Translations under genes and position numbers: made by a program | From: a virus | Strand: one strand, 5' to 3' | DNA: 64,000 nt | Virus record (IMG/VR): IMGVR_UViG_3300013006_001433 | Span: 1-64,000 of that record | The notes under the pieces: generated by a model | The model's database searches: none | What the model was told of the DNA's origin: nothing | Seen by the model: the letters and a program-made list of their open reading frames with translations, nothing else | In this document: in pieces, positions 22,097-30,807 of the stretch | How the letters are laid out: every line of letters begins with the position of its first letter | Numbering within the stretch: the stretch's first letter is position 1

Positions 22097-22992
22097 GAAT
22101 TTATATACAGTTTCATCCCGCCCATGCAGGAAAATGGATTTATAATGGATACGCACACGCATGGTTGTATCATGGATTTGAAGTTAAATTTATTAAATCA
22201 TTAAATGAAATAGATCAAAATGAACCCTATCATTTGATGATAACAGATGGTATAATTTCTGAAAATAATATTCAATTTCTAGAAAAAAGCATTAAAACTA
22301 TTCTATATGTATCACCAAATTTCTATCCAAAACCATGGGGAGATCATCCAAATTGGAAATGCCCACTTAATGAAAACCTTATAGATAAAATTAATCAACT
22401 ACCAAATATAATTAAATGGAATTTTTCAGATGTAAAAAATCAATTTTTCTTTATTTGGAAAAATGTAATTACATTACCATTAGCATTTGATAATATAAAT
22501 TATTCTAATTCAATAAAAGATAAATATGAATATGACGTTTGCTATATTGGTGGTTTAGCTGATAATGGATTTAATGAAAAAATAAAAATAATGCAAGATA
22601 CATTGACTCCATTTTTAGACACAAAATTGAAATGCGCTTTTTTCGTTGCTCAGAACTTGTCTCACGAACAAGAAAATTATATATTAAATAACTCTAAAAT
22701 AGCTTTAAATATACATGACGAATACCAAAGAGTAAATCAATTAGATTGTAATGAAAGAACCTTTAAGGGGTTAGGAGCAAATGGTTTCTTAGTGAGTGAT
22801 AAAATAGAACAATTAAATAGACTTTTTCCACATGTTTTTATGTCAAACAATCCGCAAGAATTAGTTAATTTTTGTTTAGACTTTGCATCGAAAGATGCGA
22901 ATCATATAAATGAAGAAAAATTAAAAAATCAAAAAATGATTGAGTCTAGCCATACTTATATTAAAAGAGTAGAGTATTTATTAAAAATATGA
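22093..22992 (+). CDS. CgeB-like glycosyltransferase, divergent
   Basis: A 299-residue protein. The C-terminal half parallels the CgeB group: YDVCYIGGLADNGFNEKI, SKIALNIHDEYQRVNQLDCN and ERTFKGLGANGFLVSDKIE, the region that normally includes a conserved R-x-F-E and donor site. The N-terminal half (MRIYIQFHPAHAGKWIYNGY) is weakly similar to other GT-B domains. Overlaps of 4 nt on both sides place it firmly in the island operon. Sugar and acceptor unknown. Confidence 0.55.
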   Translation: MRIYIQFHPAHAGKWIYNGYAHAWLYHGFEVKFIKSLNEIDQNEPYHLMITDGIISENNIQFLEKSIKTILYVSPNFYPKPWGDHPNWKCPLNENLIDKINQLPNIIKWNFSDVKNQFFFIWKNVITLPLAFDNINYSNSIKDKYEYDVCYIGGLADNGFNEKIKIMQDTLTPFLDTKLKCAFFVAQNLSHEQENYILNNSKIALNIHDEYQRVNQLDCNERTFKGLGANGFLVSDKIEQLNRLFPHVFMSNNPQELVNFCLDFASKDANHINEEKLKNQKMIESSHTYIKRVEYLLKI

Positions 22993-23714
22993 AAATCAAT
23001 ATTTTTATACCTAACTATAACAAAGAAAATTTTGTTCTAAAATGCCTATCTTCGTGCTTAAATCAAACGCATAAAGATTTAAAAATTATTTTTATAGACA
23101 ACGAAAGTAAAGATAATAGTTTAGATTTAGTTAAAAAATTTCGAGATGAAAATAAATATGACTTCACGATAGATAGTGCTAAAAATATTTATCCAAGATG
23201 TTGGGAAGAATGTATATACAAAGCTTTAGAATATTTCGATGGAGATTTCTTTACAATTGTTGGTTCAGATGATTGGCTTGATCCAAATTATATTGAAAAC
23301 TTTTGCAAATGGTTAGAATTTAAAAATAAAGAGATTTTAATAGCTCAATCGGCTTTACTTTGGATGAAGGATGGAGCAAGAGTTAACTTAGTCAACCATC
23401 CCTATTCTAATATTGAAGAATTAAAATTGAAGTTAACATTAGGCTGTTACGTTAATACTCCGACTGTTTTCTTTAATAAAGAACTTGTGAAAAATGGCCT
23501 TTACAGAACTTATCCAAAACTTTATAGTGGAGCAGCAGATTATGATTTATATTGTCAACTAGTAGATAAAAATATATATATAGAAAATATTGGAGAATGG
23601 ATCGGATATTGCTATAATATTAATGATACTCAAGCAACTTGGCAAATGCATGGGGATACAATTAATTATTCAAATGTTATTCGTAAAAAATGGAGAGACA
23701 AATGGAAGATCTAA
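22989..23714 (+). CDS. Glycosyltransferase family 2
   Basis: A 241-residue GT-A protein: INIFIPNYNKENFVLKCLSS with SCLNQTHKDLKIIFIDNESK is the classic GT2 start, and TIVGSDDWLDPNY (about residues 92-104) is the DxD-type metal-nucleotide motif. There is no membrane segment. GT2 enzymes are inverting transferases of O-antigen and similar glycans. It overlaps the next gene by about 25 nt if that gene starts at its first ATG. Confidence 0.8.
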   Translation: MKINIFIPNYNKENFVLKCLSSCLNQTHKDLKIIFIDNESKDNSLDLVKKFRDENKYDFTIDSAKNIYPRCWEECIYKALEYFDGDFFTIVGSDDWLDPNYIENFCKWLEFKNKEILIAQSALLWMKDGARVNLVNHPYSNIEELKLKLTLGCYVNTPTVFFNKELVKNGLYRTYPKLYSGAADYDLYCQLVDKNIYIENIGEWIGYCYNINDTQATWQMHGDTINYSNVIRKKWRDKWKI

Positions 23715-25015
23715 ATAATATTCTAAATTTGGTTAAATCTTATATAGATAATAAACCTAATACTTGGGAACCTGGAAAAGACTGGGTCCAATATGCTGGA
23801 CCATTTTTTGATTCTACGGAATATACTTCAGCAATTAGTACGCTATTAAATGGGTGGTTAGTACTTGGAGAAAAAGGCATTTCATTTGAAAATCAATTTC
23901 CTAAACTTTTAAATAAAGAATATGGAATATTAACTAATAGCGGAAGTAGTTCAAATTTAATAATGATGTCAGCAATGAAATCAAAAAGATTATATAATTT
24001 TCCAAATGGAACAAAAGTAATTACTCCAATCGCTGGATTCCCAACCACAATAAACCCTATATTTCAAGTTGGATTTACCCCAGCTTTTGTAGACATCGAC
24101 TTAGATACTCTTAATTTAAACTTAGATCAAGTAGAACAACAAGCCAAAAATGGTGCAAAAATTATTACATTCGCTCATGTATTAGGCAATCCACCAAATA
24201 TGAGAAGACTTATGGATATTATAAAAGAATATAATTTAATCCTACTAGAAGATTGTTGTGACGCTTTAGGATCAACATACGACAATAAACCTCTTGGTAG
24301 TTTTGGAGAATTCGCTAGCTGTTCATTTTATCCAGCACATCATATGACAATGGGAGAAGGTGGGTTCATAGCATGTAACACTTATAATCAAGAAGTTGTA
24401 ATTAGAAGTTTTAGAGAATGGGGAAGAGGATGCTATTGTGTTGGTAAAAAAGCTAATCTATTAAAAAATGGCACATGTAAAAATAGATTTTCTAATTGGT
24501 TGCCCTCTATACCAGATGAAATTTTTGATCATAAATATATCTATGATGAAATTGGTTATAATTTAAAACCTATAGAATTACAAGCAGCAATAGGGTTATG
24601 CCAAATGAAAAAGCTTCCAGAAATTCATACTCGTAGAAAATTAAATCATATGAGATTAGTTAAAATATTTAGTGAGTTTGAAGAATATTTTATATTACCA
24701 AAAGCTACAGACTGGGCAGATCCAAGTTGGTTTGCTTTTGCGTTAACCATTAAAGATAATGCACCATTCAAAAGGAAAGATATTGTACATTATCTTGAAG
24801 ATAACAAAATACAAACAAGACCATATTTTGCTGGTAATATTATGTTGCAACCAGCTTATGATGGACTTATGGATAAAAATGAAGTAATTAATAAATTTCC
24901 AGTATCAAGAAAAGTAACAACTGACACTTTCTTTCTTGGTACAAGTCCAGTTATAGGAGAAAAACAATTAGATTATATAGAAAATACAGTATATAATTAT
25001 TTCAAAACATTATGA
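23690..25015 (+). CDS. NDP-4-keto-6-deoxyglucose 3-dehydrase, E1/RfbH type
   Basis: A DegT/DnrJ/EryC1-family protein of 441 residues (or 437 from the ATG at 23702). The position that holds PLP-binding Lys in aminotransferases is His here (FYPAHHMTMGEGG, about residue 218). This is the hallmark of sugar 3-dehydrases. Cysteines at about 190, 248, 250 and 263 reproduce the C-x57-C-x-C spacing of the iron-sulfur E1 enzyme that makes 3,6-dideoxyhexoses. Together with a reductase it removes the C3 hydroxyl of CDP-4-keto-6-deoxyglucose. The neighbouring 4,6-dehydratase would make its substrate. A dedicated E3 reductase is not seen in the window. Confidence 0.8.
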   Translation: MERQMEDLNNILNLVKSYIDNKPNTWEPGKDWVQYAGPFFDSTEYTSAISTLLNGWLVLGEKGISFENQFPKLLNKEYGILTNSGSSSNLIMMSAMKSKRLYNFPNGTKVITPIAGFPTTINPIFQVGFTPAFVDIDLDTLNLNLDQVEQQAKNGAKIITFAHVLGNPPNMRRLMDIIKEYNLILLEDCCDALGSTYDNKPLGSFGEFASCSFYPAHHMTMGEGGFIACNTYNQEVVIRSFREWGRGCYCVGKKANLLKNGTCKNRFSNWLPSIPDEIFDHKYIYDEIGYNLKPIELQAAIGLCQMKKLPEIHTRRKLNHMRLVKIFSEFEEYFILPKATDWADPSWFAFALTIKDNAPFKRKDIVHYLEDNKIQTRPYFAGNIMLQPAYDGLMDKNEVINKFPVSRKVTTDTFFLGTSPVIGEKQLDYIENTVYNYFKTL

Positions 25016-25965
25016 AAGTAGTATACATAACAGGATGCCTTGGTTTTATAGGTTCTTATATAACTAGATTATCCTTAAATAAGGGTTGGCATGTTAAAGG
25101 CGTAGATAAAATAACATACGCCGCAAACCAAGATCTTCTTAAAGAGTTTAATAAGTATCCAAATTTTTCATTTGTTCATTGTGATATAAATGATCTTAAG
25201 TTTTTGTACGATTGCGATTATATTATCAATACCGCAGCAGAAACTCATGTTGGCAACTCAATAAGCAATAGTGACGATTTTATACATTCAAATATTGATG
25301 GTGTGCATAATTTATTAGAATTAATTAGAAACTACAGACAAGAGCATACAACTGTTCCTACTTTAATACATTTTAGTACAGATGAAGTTTATGGAGATGT
25401 TGATCATGGAGCGCATACAGAGAAAGACCTATTGAAACCATCAAATCCATATTCAGCAACAAAAGCAGCCGCAGACATGTTAATCTTAGCATGGGCAAGA
25501 ACTTATAAAACAAACTATATAATTGTAAGACCAACGAACAATTATGGAATTGGTCAATATGTAGAAAAGCTTATTCCTAAAGCATGCAAGTATTTAAATT
25601 TAGGCAGAAAAATACCATTACATAATTCTGGATCACCCATTAGAAATTGGCTTCATGCAGAAGATACCGCAAATGCAATTATAAAAATTATTGAAAGTAA
25701 TGTTAAAAATGAAATATATAATATTGCAGGTGGATTTGAACAATCAAATCTTGATACAGTCAAAAAAATCTTAGAGATATATCTGAATACAAAAGATTTT
25801 AATTTAGTAGATTACATAGATCTTTCATATTCTAGACAAGGACAAGACGTTAGATATGCTCTAGACGACACCAAATTAAGAAGTTTAAATTGGAAATCGA
25901 ATAAAGTCTTTGACGAGGAAATAAAAAGCATAGTTGATTATTACAATAATAAATTTATATGGTAA
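25012..25965 (+). CDS. NDP-glucose 4,6-dehydratase-like SDR
   Basis: A 317-residue extended SDR: YITGCLGFIGSY is the NAD-binding GxxGxxG motif, HFSTDEVYGD carries the Thr-Asp-Glu of RmlB-type dehydratases, and NPYSATKAAADML is the YxxxK catalytic pair. It removes water from NDP-glucose to give the 4-keto-6-deoxy sugar. The nucleotide (dTDP or CDP) cannot be told from motifs; the E1/RfbH-type gene next to it suggests CDP. It overlaps both neighbours by 4-7 nt. Confidence 0.82.
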   Translation: MKVVYITGCLGFIGSYITRLSLNKGWHVKGVDKITYAANQDLLKEFNKYPNFSFVHCDINDLKFLYDCDYIINTAAETHVGNSISNSDDFIHSNIDGVHNLLELIRNYRQEHTTVPTLIHFSTDEVYGDVDHGAHTEKDLLKPSNPYSATKAAADMLILAWARTYKTNYIIVRPTNNYGIGQYVEKLIPKACKYLNLGRKIPLHNSGSPIRNWLHAEDTANAIIKIIESNVKNEIYNIAGGFEQSNLDTVKKILEIYLNTKDFNLVDYIDLSYSRQGQDVRYALDDTKLRSLNWKSNKVFDEEIKSIVDYYNNKFIW

Positions 25966-26585
25966 AAGAAGATTTAATAAATTTTGAAAAAGAAATAGCT
26001 GATCTATTTAATTCTGGTCAGATAAAATCTCCAGTTCATCTTTATTCTGGAAACGAAGATCTTATGATCGAAATTTTTAAAAACATTGATATTGAGAATG
26101 ATTGGGTATGTTCCGCATGGCGTAACCATTATCAAGGTTTATTAAAAGGAATACCTCAAGACATATTAAAGCAAAATATTATACAAGGTAAATCTATGGT
26201 AGCTAATTTACCACAATATAAATTTATATGCAGTTCTATAGTTGGAGGGATTCCTTCAATTGCAGCGGGTATTGCGATGTCAATTAAAGTTAAAAATAAA
26301 ACTAATAAGGTTTGGTGTTGGGTTGGCGACATGTCTTCTGAAACTGGCGCTTTTCATGAGGCTTACAAATATAGTTTAAATCATGATCTTCCAATTACAT
26401 TTATAATTGAGGATAACAAGAAATCGGTATGTTCGCCAACTCAAAGGATTTGGAACAGAGAAAAGCCATATTATTTAGATAAAGATTATACTGGAGGTCT
26501 ATTAGTTCAAAAAAATTTAATATACTACCAATATGACAATCAAAAATATCCTCATGCTGGAGCAGGGAAAAGAGTACAGTTTTAA
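25959..26585 (+). CDS. Thiamine-diphosphate enzyme, E1 alpha-like subunit
   Basis: A 208-residue protein resembling the alpha subunit of 2-oxoacid dehydrogenase E1 enzymes but shorter (usually about 320-360). The diagnostic part is WVGDMSSETGAFHEAYKYSL followed by LPITFIIEDNKKSVCSPT, the GDG(M) ... N thiamine-diphosphate/Mg motif. An adjacent beta-like gene completes the pair. Such split enzymes decarboxylate a 2-oxo acid and transfer the aldehyde unit. Between a 3-dehydrase and an SDR, the likely job is adding a two-carbon branch to a sugar, as in yersiniose synthesis (inference). Confidence 0.7.
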   Translation: MVKEDLINFEKEIADLFNSGQIKSPVHLYSGNEDLMIEIFKNIDIENDWVCSAWRNHYQGLLKGIPQDILKQNIIQGKSMVANLPQYKFICSSIVGGIPSIAAGIAMSIKVKNKTNKVWCWVGDMSSETGAFHEAYKYSLNHDLPITFIIEDNKKSVCSPTQRIWNREKPYYLDKDYTGGLLVQKNLIYYQYDNQKYPHAGAGKRVQF

Positions 26586-26589
26586 TTTT

Positions 26590-27126
26590 ATGAAATACTT
26601 TGAAGAACTTAAAAAAGCAATGACCATGCTATCTGAGCATCCCGATACTCTTTTTATAGGACAATCCATAGAATATGAGGGAACTGGTCTTTATGATTCG
26701 TTAACTCATATACCAGCTCATAAAAAAATAGAACTACCAGTAGCAGAATATCTTCAAGCGGGCCTAGCGAATGGAATGGCAATAGAAGGTATAATTCCAA
26801 TATCTACTTATCCAAGATGGAATTTTTTATTAATGGCAACAGATCAAATAGTAAATCATTCAGATAAATTCAAAGAAATGTCAAATGGAAAATGTCTTCC
26901 TAAATTAATAATTCGCGTTGCGGTTGGTAGCGAAAGGCCAATAGATCCACAATGTCAACATAAAGGAAATTTTTCAGAAGCATTTAGACTGATGATGAAC
27001 AATACAGAAATAATTGAATTGAAAGAACCAGAAGAAATTTTGCCAGCATATATAAAAGCATTAAATAGAAATGATGGAGTTATTACAATACTTGTAGAAT
27101 TTGCAGATTACTCAAAAGAAAAATAA
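26590..27126 (+). CDS. Thiamine-diphosphate enzyme, E1 beta-like subunit
   Basis: About 178 residues from ATG 26590, four bases after the alpha stop. A longer start at 26533 would overlap alpha by 50 nt. The segment ELPVAEYLQAGLANGMAIEG is the conserved Glu and helix of E1 beta/transketolase pyrimidine domains, which activates thiamine diphosphate. LLMATDQIVNHSDKFKEMS and LIIRVAVGSERPIDPQCQH follow the E1 beta pattern. The C-terminal transketolase domain is largely missing, so this is a pyrimidine-domain-sized protein. It should form the active site with the alpha protein. Confidence 0.7.
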   Translation: MKYFEELKKAMTMLSEHPDTLFIGQSIEYEGTGLYDSLTHIPAHKKIELPVAEYLQAGLANGMAIEGIIPISTYPRWNFLLMATDQIVNHSDKFKEMSNGKCLPKLIIRVAVGSERPIDPQCQHKGNFSEAFRLMMNNTEIIELKEPEEILPAYIKALNRNDGVITILVEFADYSKEK

Positions 27127-27141
27127 CTTTTACAAATTAAT

Positions 27142-27972
27142 ATGAAAATTTTTTTAACTGGAAGTAATGGTTATATAGCTAAAAATATATACGAATACTT
27201 TAAAGATCGATATGTTTTCTTTCTAGCTAACAGAGAATCAGTAGATCTTACAAACATAAATGATTTGAAAAACAAAATAACAAATTTTAAGCCAGATATA
27301 ATTATTCATACAGCAATAGAAGGAGGCAGGAGAAATGAAGCTGATACAGCAGATATGGCTTATAGGAATATATTGATTTTTGAAAATTTAATATCCTTTA
27401 AAGAGCAAGTTAAATTTATTTTTAATATTGGATCTGGAGCAGAATTTGATAGGTCTAGAAATATTTCTTACGCAAATGAAGAGGATATATTTTCTGTATT
27501 ACCAATTGATTATTATGGATTTTCTAAAAATTTAATATCAAGAAAGATAAATATTTTAAATTCAAATATAATAAATTTAAGAATATTTGGCATCTTTAAT
27601 CATAAAGAATTAGTCTCTAGATTTATAAAAACTAATATTTTGAAAATTCACGAAAACGAAGAACCAATTATACATGAAAATAAATATATGGATTATATAT
27701 ACATGGACGATTTTTTAGAAGCATTAAAATATTACTTAAATATTGAAAAACCAAAATACAAAGATATTAATATATGTTACGAAAAAAAATATAAGTTAAC
27801 AGATTTAATTAATTTAATATATATAAATTTTAATAAAAAACAAAGAATAGATCAATATATGGTAAATGGATTAAGTTATACTGGAAATGGATCTAAAATA
27901 AATTCTTTAAATTTGCCATTTAAAGGAATAGAATATGGTATGAAGGAAATGATTAAAAATATTATAAAATGA
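27142..27972 (+). CDS. NAD(P)-dependent sugar epimerase/reductase (SDR)
   Basis: A 276-residue extended SDR with KIFLTGSNGYIAKNI (GxxGxxA nucleotide site), IGSGAEFDR around the catalytic Ser, and YYGFSKNLIS (YxxxK). The C-terminal substrate domain is short and Ile/Asn/Lys-rich. It could reduce or epimerise the product of the preceding enzymes, for example the 4-keto or branched sugar; its position suits this but the exact reaction is unknown. It overlaps the next gene by 4 nt. Confidence 0.65.
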   Translation: MKIFLTGSNGYIAKNIYEYFKDRYVFFLANRESVDLTNINDLKNKITNFKPDIIIHTAIEGGRRNEADTADMAYRNILIFENLISFKEQVKFIFNIGSGAEFDRSRNISYANEEDIFSVLPIDYYGFSKNLISRKINILNSNIINLRIFGIFNHKELVSRFIKTNILKIHENEEPIIHENKYMDYIYMDDFLEALKYYLNIEKPKYKDINICYEKKYKLTDLINLIYINFNKKQRIDQYMVNGLSYTGNGSKINSLNLPFKGIEYGMKEMIKNIIK

Positions 27973-28769
27973 AAAATACAGCCTGCTTCTTCTACTCAGA
28001 CTCAGAAAAATATTCAAAATTACTAGAATGCGCAATGAACAGCTTTGAAAAATTTCATCCAGATATACCGATTATTCTATTAACAAGAAAAGACCCAAAT
28101 ATTTATCAAGCAGTAGATAAATTTCAGCAAGCATTAAATATATGTTTGTATAATAATTATGAAAAGGCAATTTTTCTTGGTGCGGATACTATAACATGCT
28201 CAAGGCTTGATGAGTTTCTAGAATCCGAAGAGGACATACTTGCCACGTTAGATTATCCTTATAGATTAGTTACAAAATATGTAGCAACTCCAGATGATCA
28301 AACACATGTCAACGCTGATGTATTATGTATTAATAATTTATCATTTATGTACAAACTTTGTGAGATAACCACGAAATGTCCAACAGAATATTGGGAACAA
28401 GGAGCACTCAATCAAATAATTTGGAATAGAATTAATAATTATTCTTGTAGAATAATAGATGCGCCGTATAATACATCAAAAATTATCTATAATACCAGAG
28501 CAAAAGGAAATATAATTGCGCAATCTGGAGAAAAGCCATGGCATAATTATACCCAGCATTGGAAAGTCTCGGATAATAAACTATACTCGCATGACAATAA
28601 ACAAATTAAAGTTTTTCATTATTGCGAAGGTCTTGGCACACTTAATAATGATAAATTTGAAGAGATAATAAATTACTGGATAGATACAGCTTTTAATAAA
28701 GAAAGCAAAGCATTTTTTGAAGAATATTGTAATTGCGGTGATTTTTTTAAAAAGCAATTCAAAATATGA
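27969..28769 (+). CDS. GT8-like / nucleotide-diphospho-sugar transferase
   Basis: A 266-residue GT-A-fold protein. The motif AIFLGADTITCSRLDEFLES (about residues 67-86) is the DxD-type donor site of GT8-like enzymes. HVNADVLCINNLSFM and EYWEQGALNQIIWN continue the usual order (product-side Asn and the ExGxxNQ motif). HYCEGLGTLNN near the end may be the distal His metal ligand. It transfers a sugar to an unknown acceptor. It overlaps both neighbours by 4 nt. Confidence 0.65.
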   Translation: MKNTACFFYSDSEKYSKLLECAMNSFEKFHPDIPIILLTRKDPNIYQAVDKFQQALNICLYNNYEKAIFLGADTITCSRLDEFLESEEDILATLDYPYRLVTKYVATPDDQTHVNADVLCINNLSFMYKLCEITTKCPTEYWEQGALNQIIWNRINNYSCRIIDAPYNTSKIIYNTRAKGNIIAQSGEKPWHNYTQHWKVSDNKLYSHDNKQIKVFHYCEGLGTLNNDKFEEIINYWIDTAFNKESKAFFEEYCNCGDFFKKQFKI

Positions 28770-29683
28770 AGATTTTAATAACTGGTGGAACAAGCATGGT
28801 CGGGAAACACCTTAAAAAGTATTTACCTAATGCAATTTATTTATCCAGCAAAGATTGCGATTTATTTGATAGCAAAAAAACTAGAGAACTTATATTAGAT
28901 ACAAAACCTAATAAAGTAGTGCATTTAGCCGCGAAAGTTGGCGGAATAATGGACAACATATCTAACCCAGTAGGATTTTTTGAAGATAATATATTTATGA
29001 ATACAAATGTTTTAAAATATTCATATGAAGCAAAAGTAGATCAATTCATTGGTATTCTCAGCACATGCATCTATCCAGATCAAGTTTCAGATAATCTCTA
29101 TCCAATGAAAGAAGATTTATTGCATTTGGGACCACCAACTCCAACTAACTTTTCTTATGGCTACGCTAAAAGATGCTTGGCCGTTCAAATTGATGCTTAT
29201 AATAAACAATTTAATACAAACTACAATTATCTAACGCCTTGCAATTTATATTCAGAGCACGATCATTTTGAAGGAAATAAAGCTCATTTCTTATCTAGCT
29301 TAATTCATAAGATTTATCAGGCTAAAATTAATAATACCAAAGAAATTAATTTAATGGGCTCTGGATCCCCTTTAAGGCAATTTATGTATGCGGATGATTT
29401 AGCCAGAGTAATACATTTATTTATTGAAAATAACATTATTGAAAATTGTAACGTATGCACAGATGAAGTTAAAACTATTAAAGAAATTGCAGAAATAGCC
29501 TTAAAAGCTTGCGATGCTTCGGATATTGATTTGGTATGGGATACTACTAAGCCAGATGGTCAATACAGAAAAGATGCATCTTCAGATAAACTATTAAACA
29601 TTTTTAAAGATTTTAAATTTACTTTTTTAGAGAATGGAATCAAAAACACATATAATCAATATGTGGAAGCTAAACGAGTCTAA
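28766..29683 (+). CDS. colC: GDP-L-colitose / GDP-L-fucose synthase-like SDR (ColC-like)
   Basis: A 305-residue SDR of the GDP-fucose synthase type: KILITGGTSMVGKHL, AAKVGGIMDN, LSTCIYPD, YGYAKR (YxxxK) and KPDGQYRKDAS near the end. GDP-fucose synthase and ColC carry out C5 epimerisation and C4 reduction on a GDP-4-keto sugar. Because the adjacent genes are a His-type 3-dehydratase (ColD) and GMD, I read it as the ColC-like step giving GDP-L-colitose rather than GDP-L-fucose. The symbol is inferred from context. Confidence 0.72.
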   Translation: MKILITGGTSMVGKHLKKYLPNAIYLSSKDCDLFDSKKTRELILDTKPNKVVHLAAKVGGIMDNISNPVGFFEDNIFMNTNVLKYSYEAKVDQFIGILSTCIYPDQVSDNLYPMKEDLLHLGPPTPTNFSYGYAKRCLAVQIDAYNKQFNTNYNYLTPCNLYSEHDHFEGNKAHFLSSLIHKIYQAKINNTKEINLMGSGSPLRQFMYADDLARVIHLFIENNIIENCNVCTDEVKTIKEIAEIALKACDASDIDLVWDTTKPDGQYRKDASSDKLLNIFKDFKFTFLENGIKNTYNQYVEAKRV

Positions 29684-30806
29684 CTTTACTTTAAAAGATA
29701 AGTGTAAAATAGCCAAATTCTTCTTTCAAAAGAAAGATATGTGGACTATGGGCGATCAAGTTAAAACATTTGAACGCAAAATGGCGAAATTTGCTAGTTC
29801 AAAATATGCTGTATTTGTAGCGAATGGTTCAGTTGCTAATACTTTAATAGCCATGTATCTAAAAGACAAAGTATATAAACCAAATAAAAATATAATAGTA
29901 TTTCCATCTACAACGTGGGTCACATCGGTTTCGCCATTCATCAGAGAAGGTTTTACCCCAGAATTTATTGATATTAACCTAGATGATTGGTCAATTGACT
30001 TAAACAGCCTAGAAAAATTTTTAAAATCTAAAGCTGAACATGTAGCTTGCATTTTTATCACAAGCCTTCTTGGGTATACTCCAAATATTAATAAAATCAA
30101 AGAATTATCAGAAAAATACAAGGTAAAAGTAATGATGGATAATTGCGAAAATACTTTTGGCGAATTTGAAAATAAAAATGTTAGTTCTTTTTTTACTTCT
30201 ACGACTAGCACTTACTTTGGGCATCAACTGCAAAGCGTTGAAGGTGGTTTTGTTTTTACGGATTGCAAGGATGAATATGAATATTTTTTAATGGCAAGGA
30301 ATCACGGCATGTCAAGAAGCGTGCCAGATCCAAAGCCTTTTCTAAATAAAAATGTAGATTCAAGATTTGATTTTCATTTATTAGGCAATAATTTCAGAAA
30401 CACTAATATTCACGCATTTATTGGGCTTCTAGACTTTGAAAGAATATCATTTTATATAGAAGAAAGAATTAAAATATACAAATACTACGAAAGCAAATAT
30501 CAACACGCAGATTTATTACCTAAATATTTTGATGACAGACTGCATGTACCATTTTGTATACCAATTATTTGCAAAAGCAAAGAAGAAAGAGATAAGGCTT
30601 TAGAGTTTTGCAGATATAATCATATTGAAACAAGACCTATAATTTCTGGCAATTTACTAAAACAAACATGTTTTCAAAAATATGGAGATTATAAAAAATA
30701 TAAAAATAGCGAATTTTTGGATCAATACGCTTTTTACGTTGGCCTTCATAGTAAAGTAAATAAAAATATTTTAGATAAACTGCTAAAATATCTCAATAAT
30801 ATCTAA
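29661..30806 (+). CDS. colD: GDP-4-keto-6-deoxymannose 3-dehydratase (ColD-like)
   Basis: A DegT/AHBA-family protein of 381 residues from ATG 29661; an ATG at 29634 adds nine. The Lys that binds PLP in aminotransferases is replaced by His in TYFGHQLQSVEGGF. With the chosen start this is His188, the same number as the catalytic His of E. coli ColD. It lacks the Cys set of the iron-sulfur E1 enzyme, as ColD does. It removes the 3-OH of GDP-4-keto-6-deoxymannose using PLP and glutamate. GMD directly downstream supplies the substrate, and the SDR upstream would finish the colitose pathway. Confidence 0.8.
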   Translation: MWKLNESNFTLKDKCKIAKFFFQKKDMWTMGDQVKTFERKMAKFASSKYAVFVANGSVANTLIAMYLKDKVYKPNKNIIVFPSTTWVTSVSPFIREGFTPEFIDINLDDWSIDLNSLEKFLKSKAEHVACIFITSLLGYTPNINKIKELSEKYKVKVMMDNCENTFGEFENKNVSSFFTSTTSTYFGHQLQSVEGGFVFTDCKDEYEYFLMARNHGMSRSVPDPKPFLNKNVDSRFDFHLLGNNFRNTNIHAFIGLLDFERISFYIEERIKIYKYYESKYQHADLLPKYFDDRLHVPFCIPIICKSKEERDKALEFCRYNHIETRPIISGNLLKQTCFQKYGDYKKYKNSEFLDQYAFYVGLHSKVNKNILDKLLKYLNNI

Positions 30807-30807
30807 T

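Noticed and set aside
28581-28793. Minus-strand 70-residue frame
   Set aside because: Antisense to the end of the GT8-like gene, hydrophobic by composition only.
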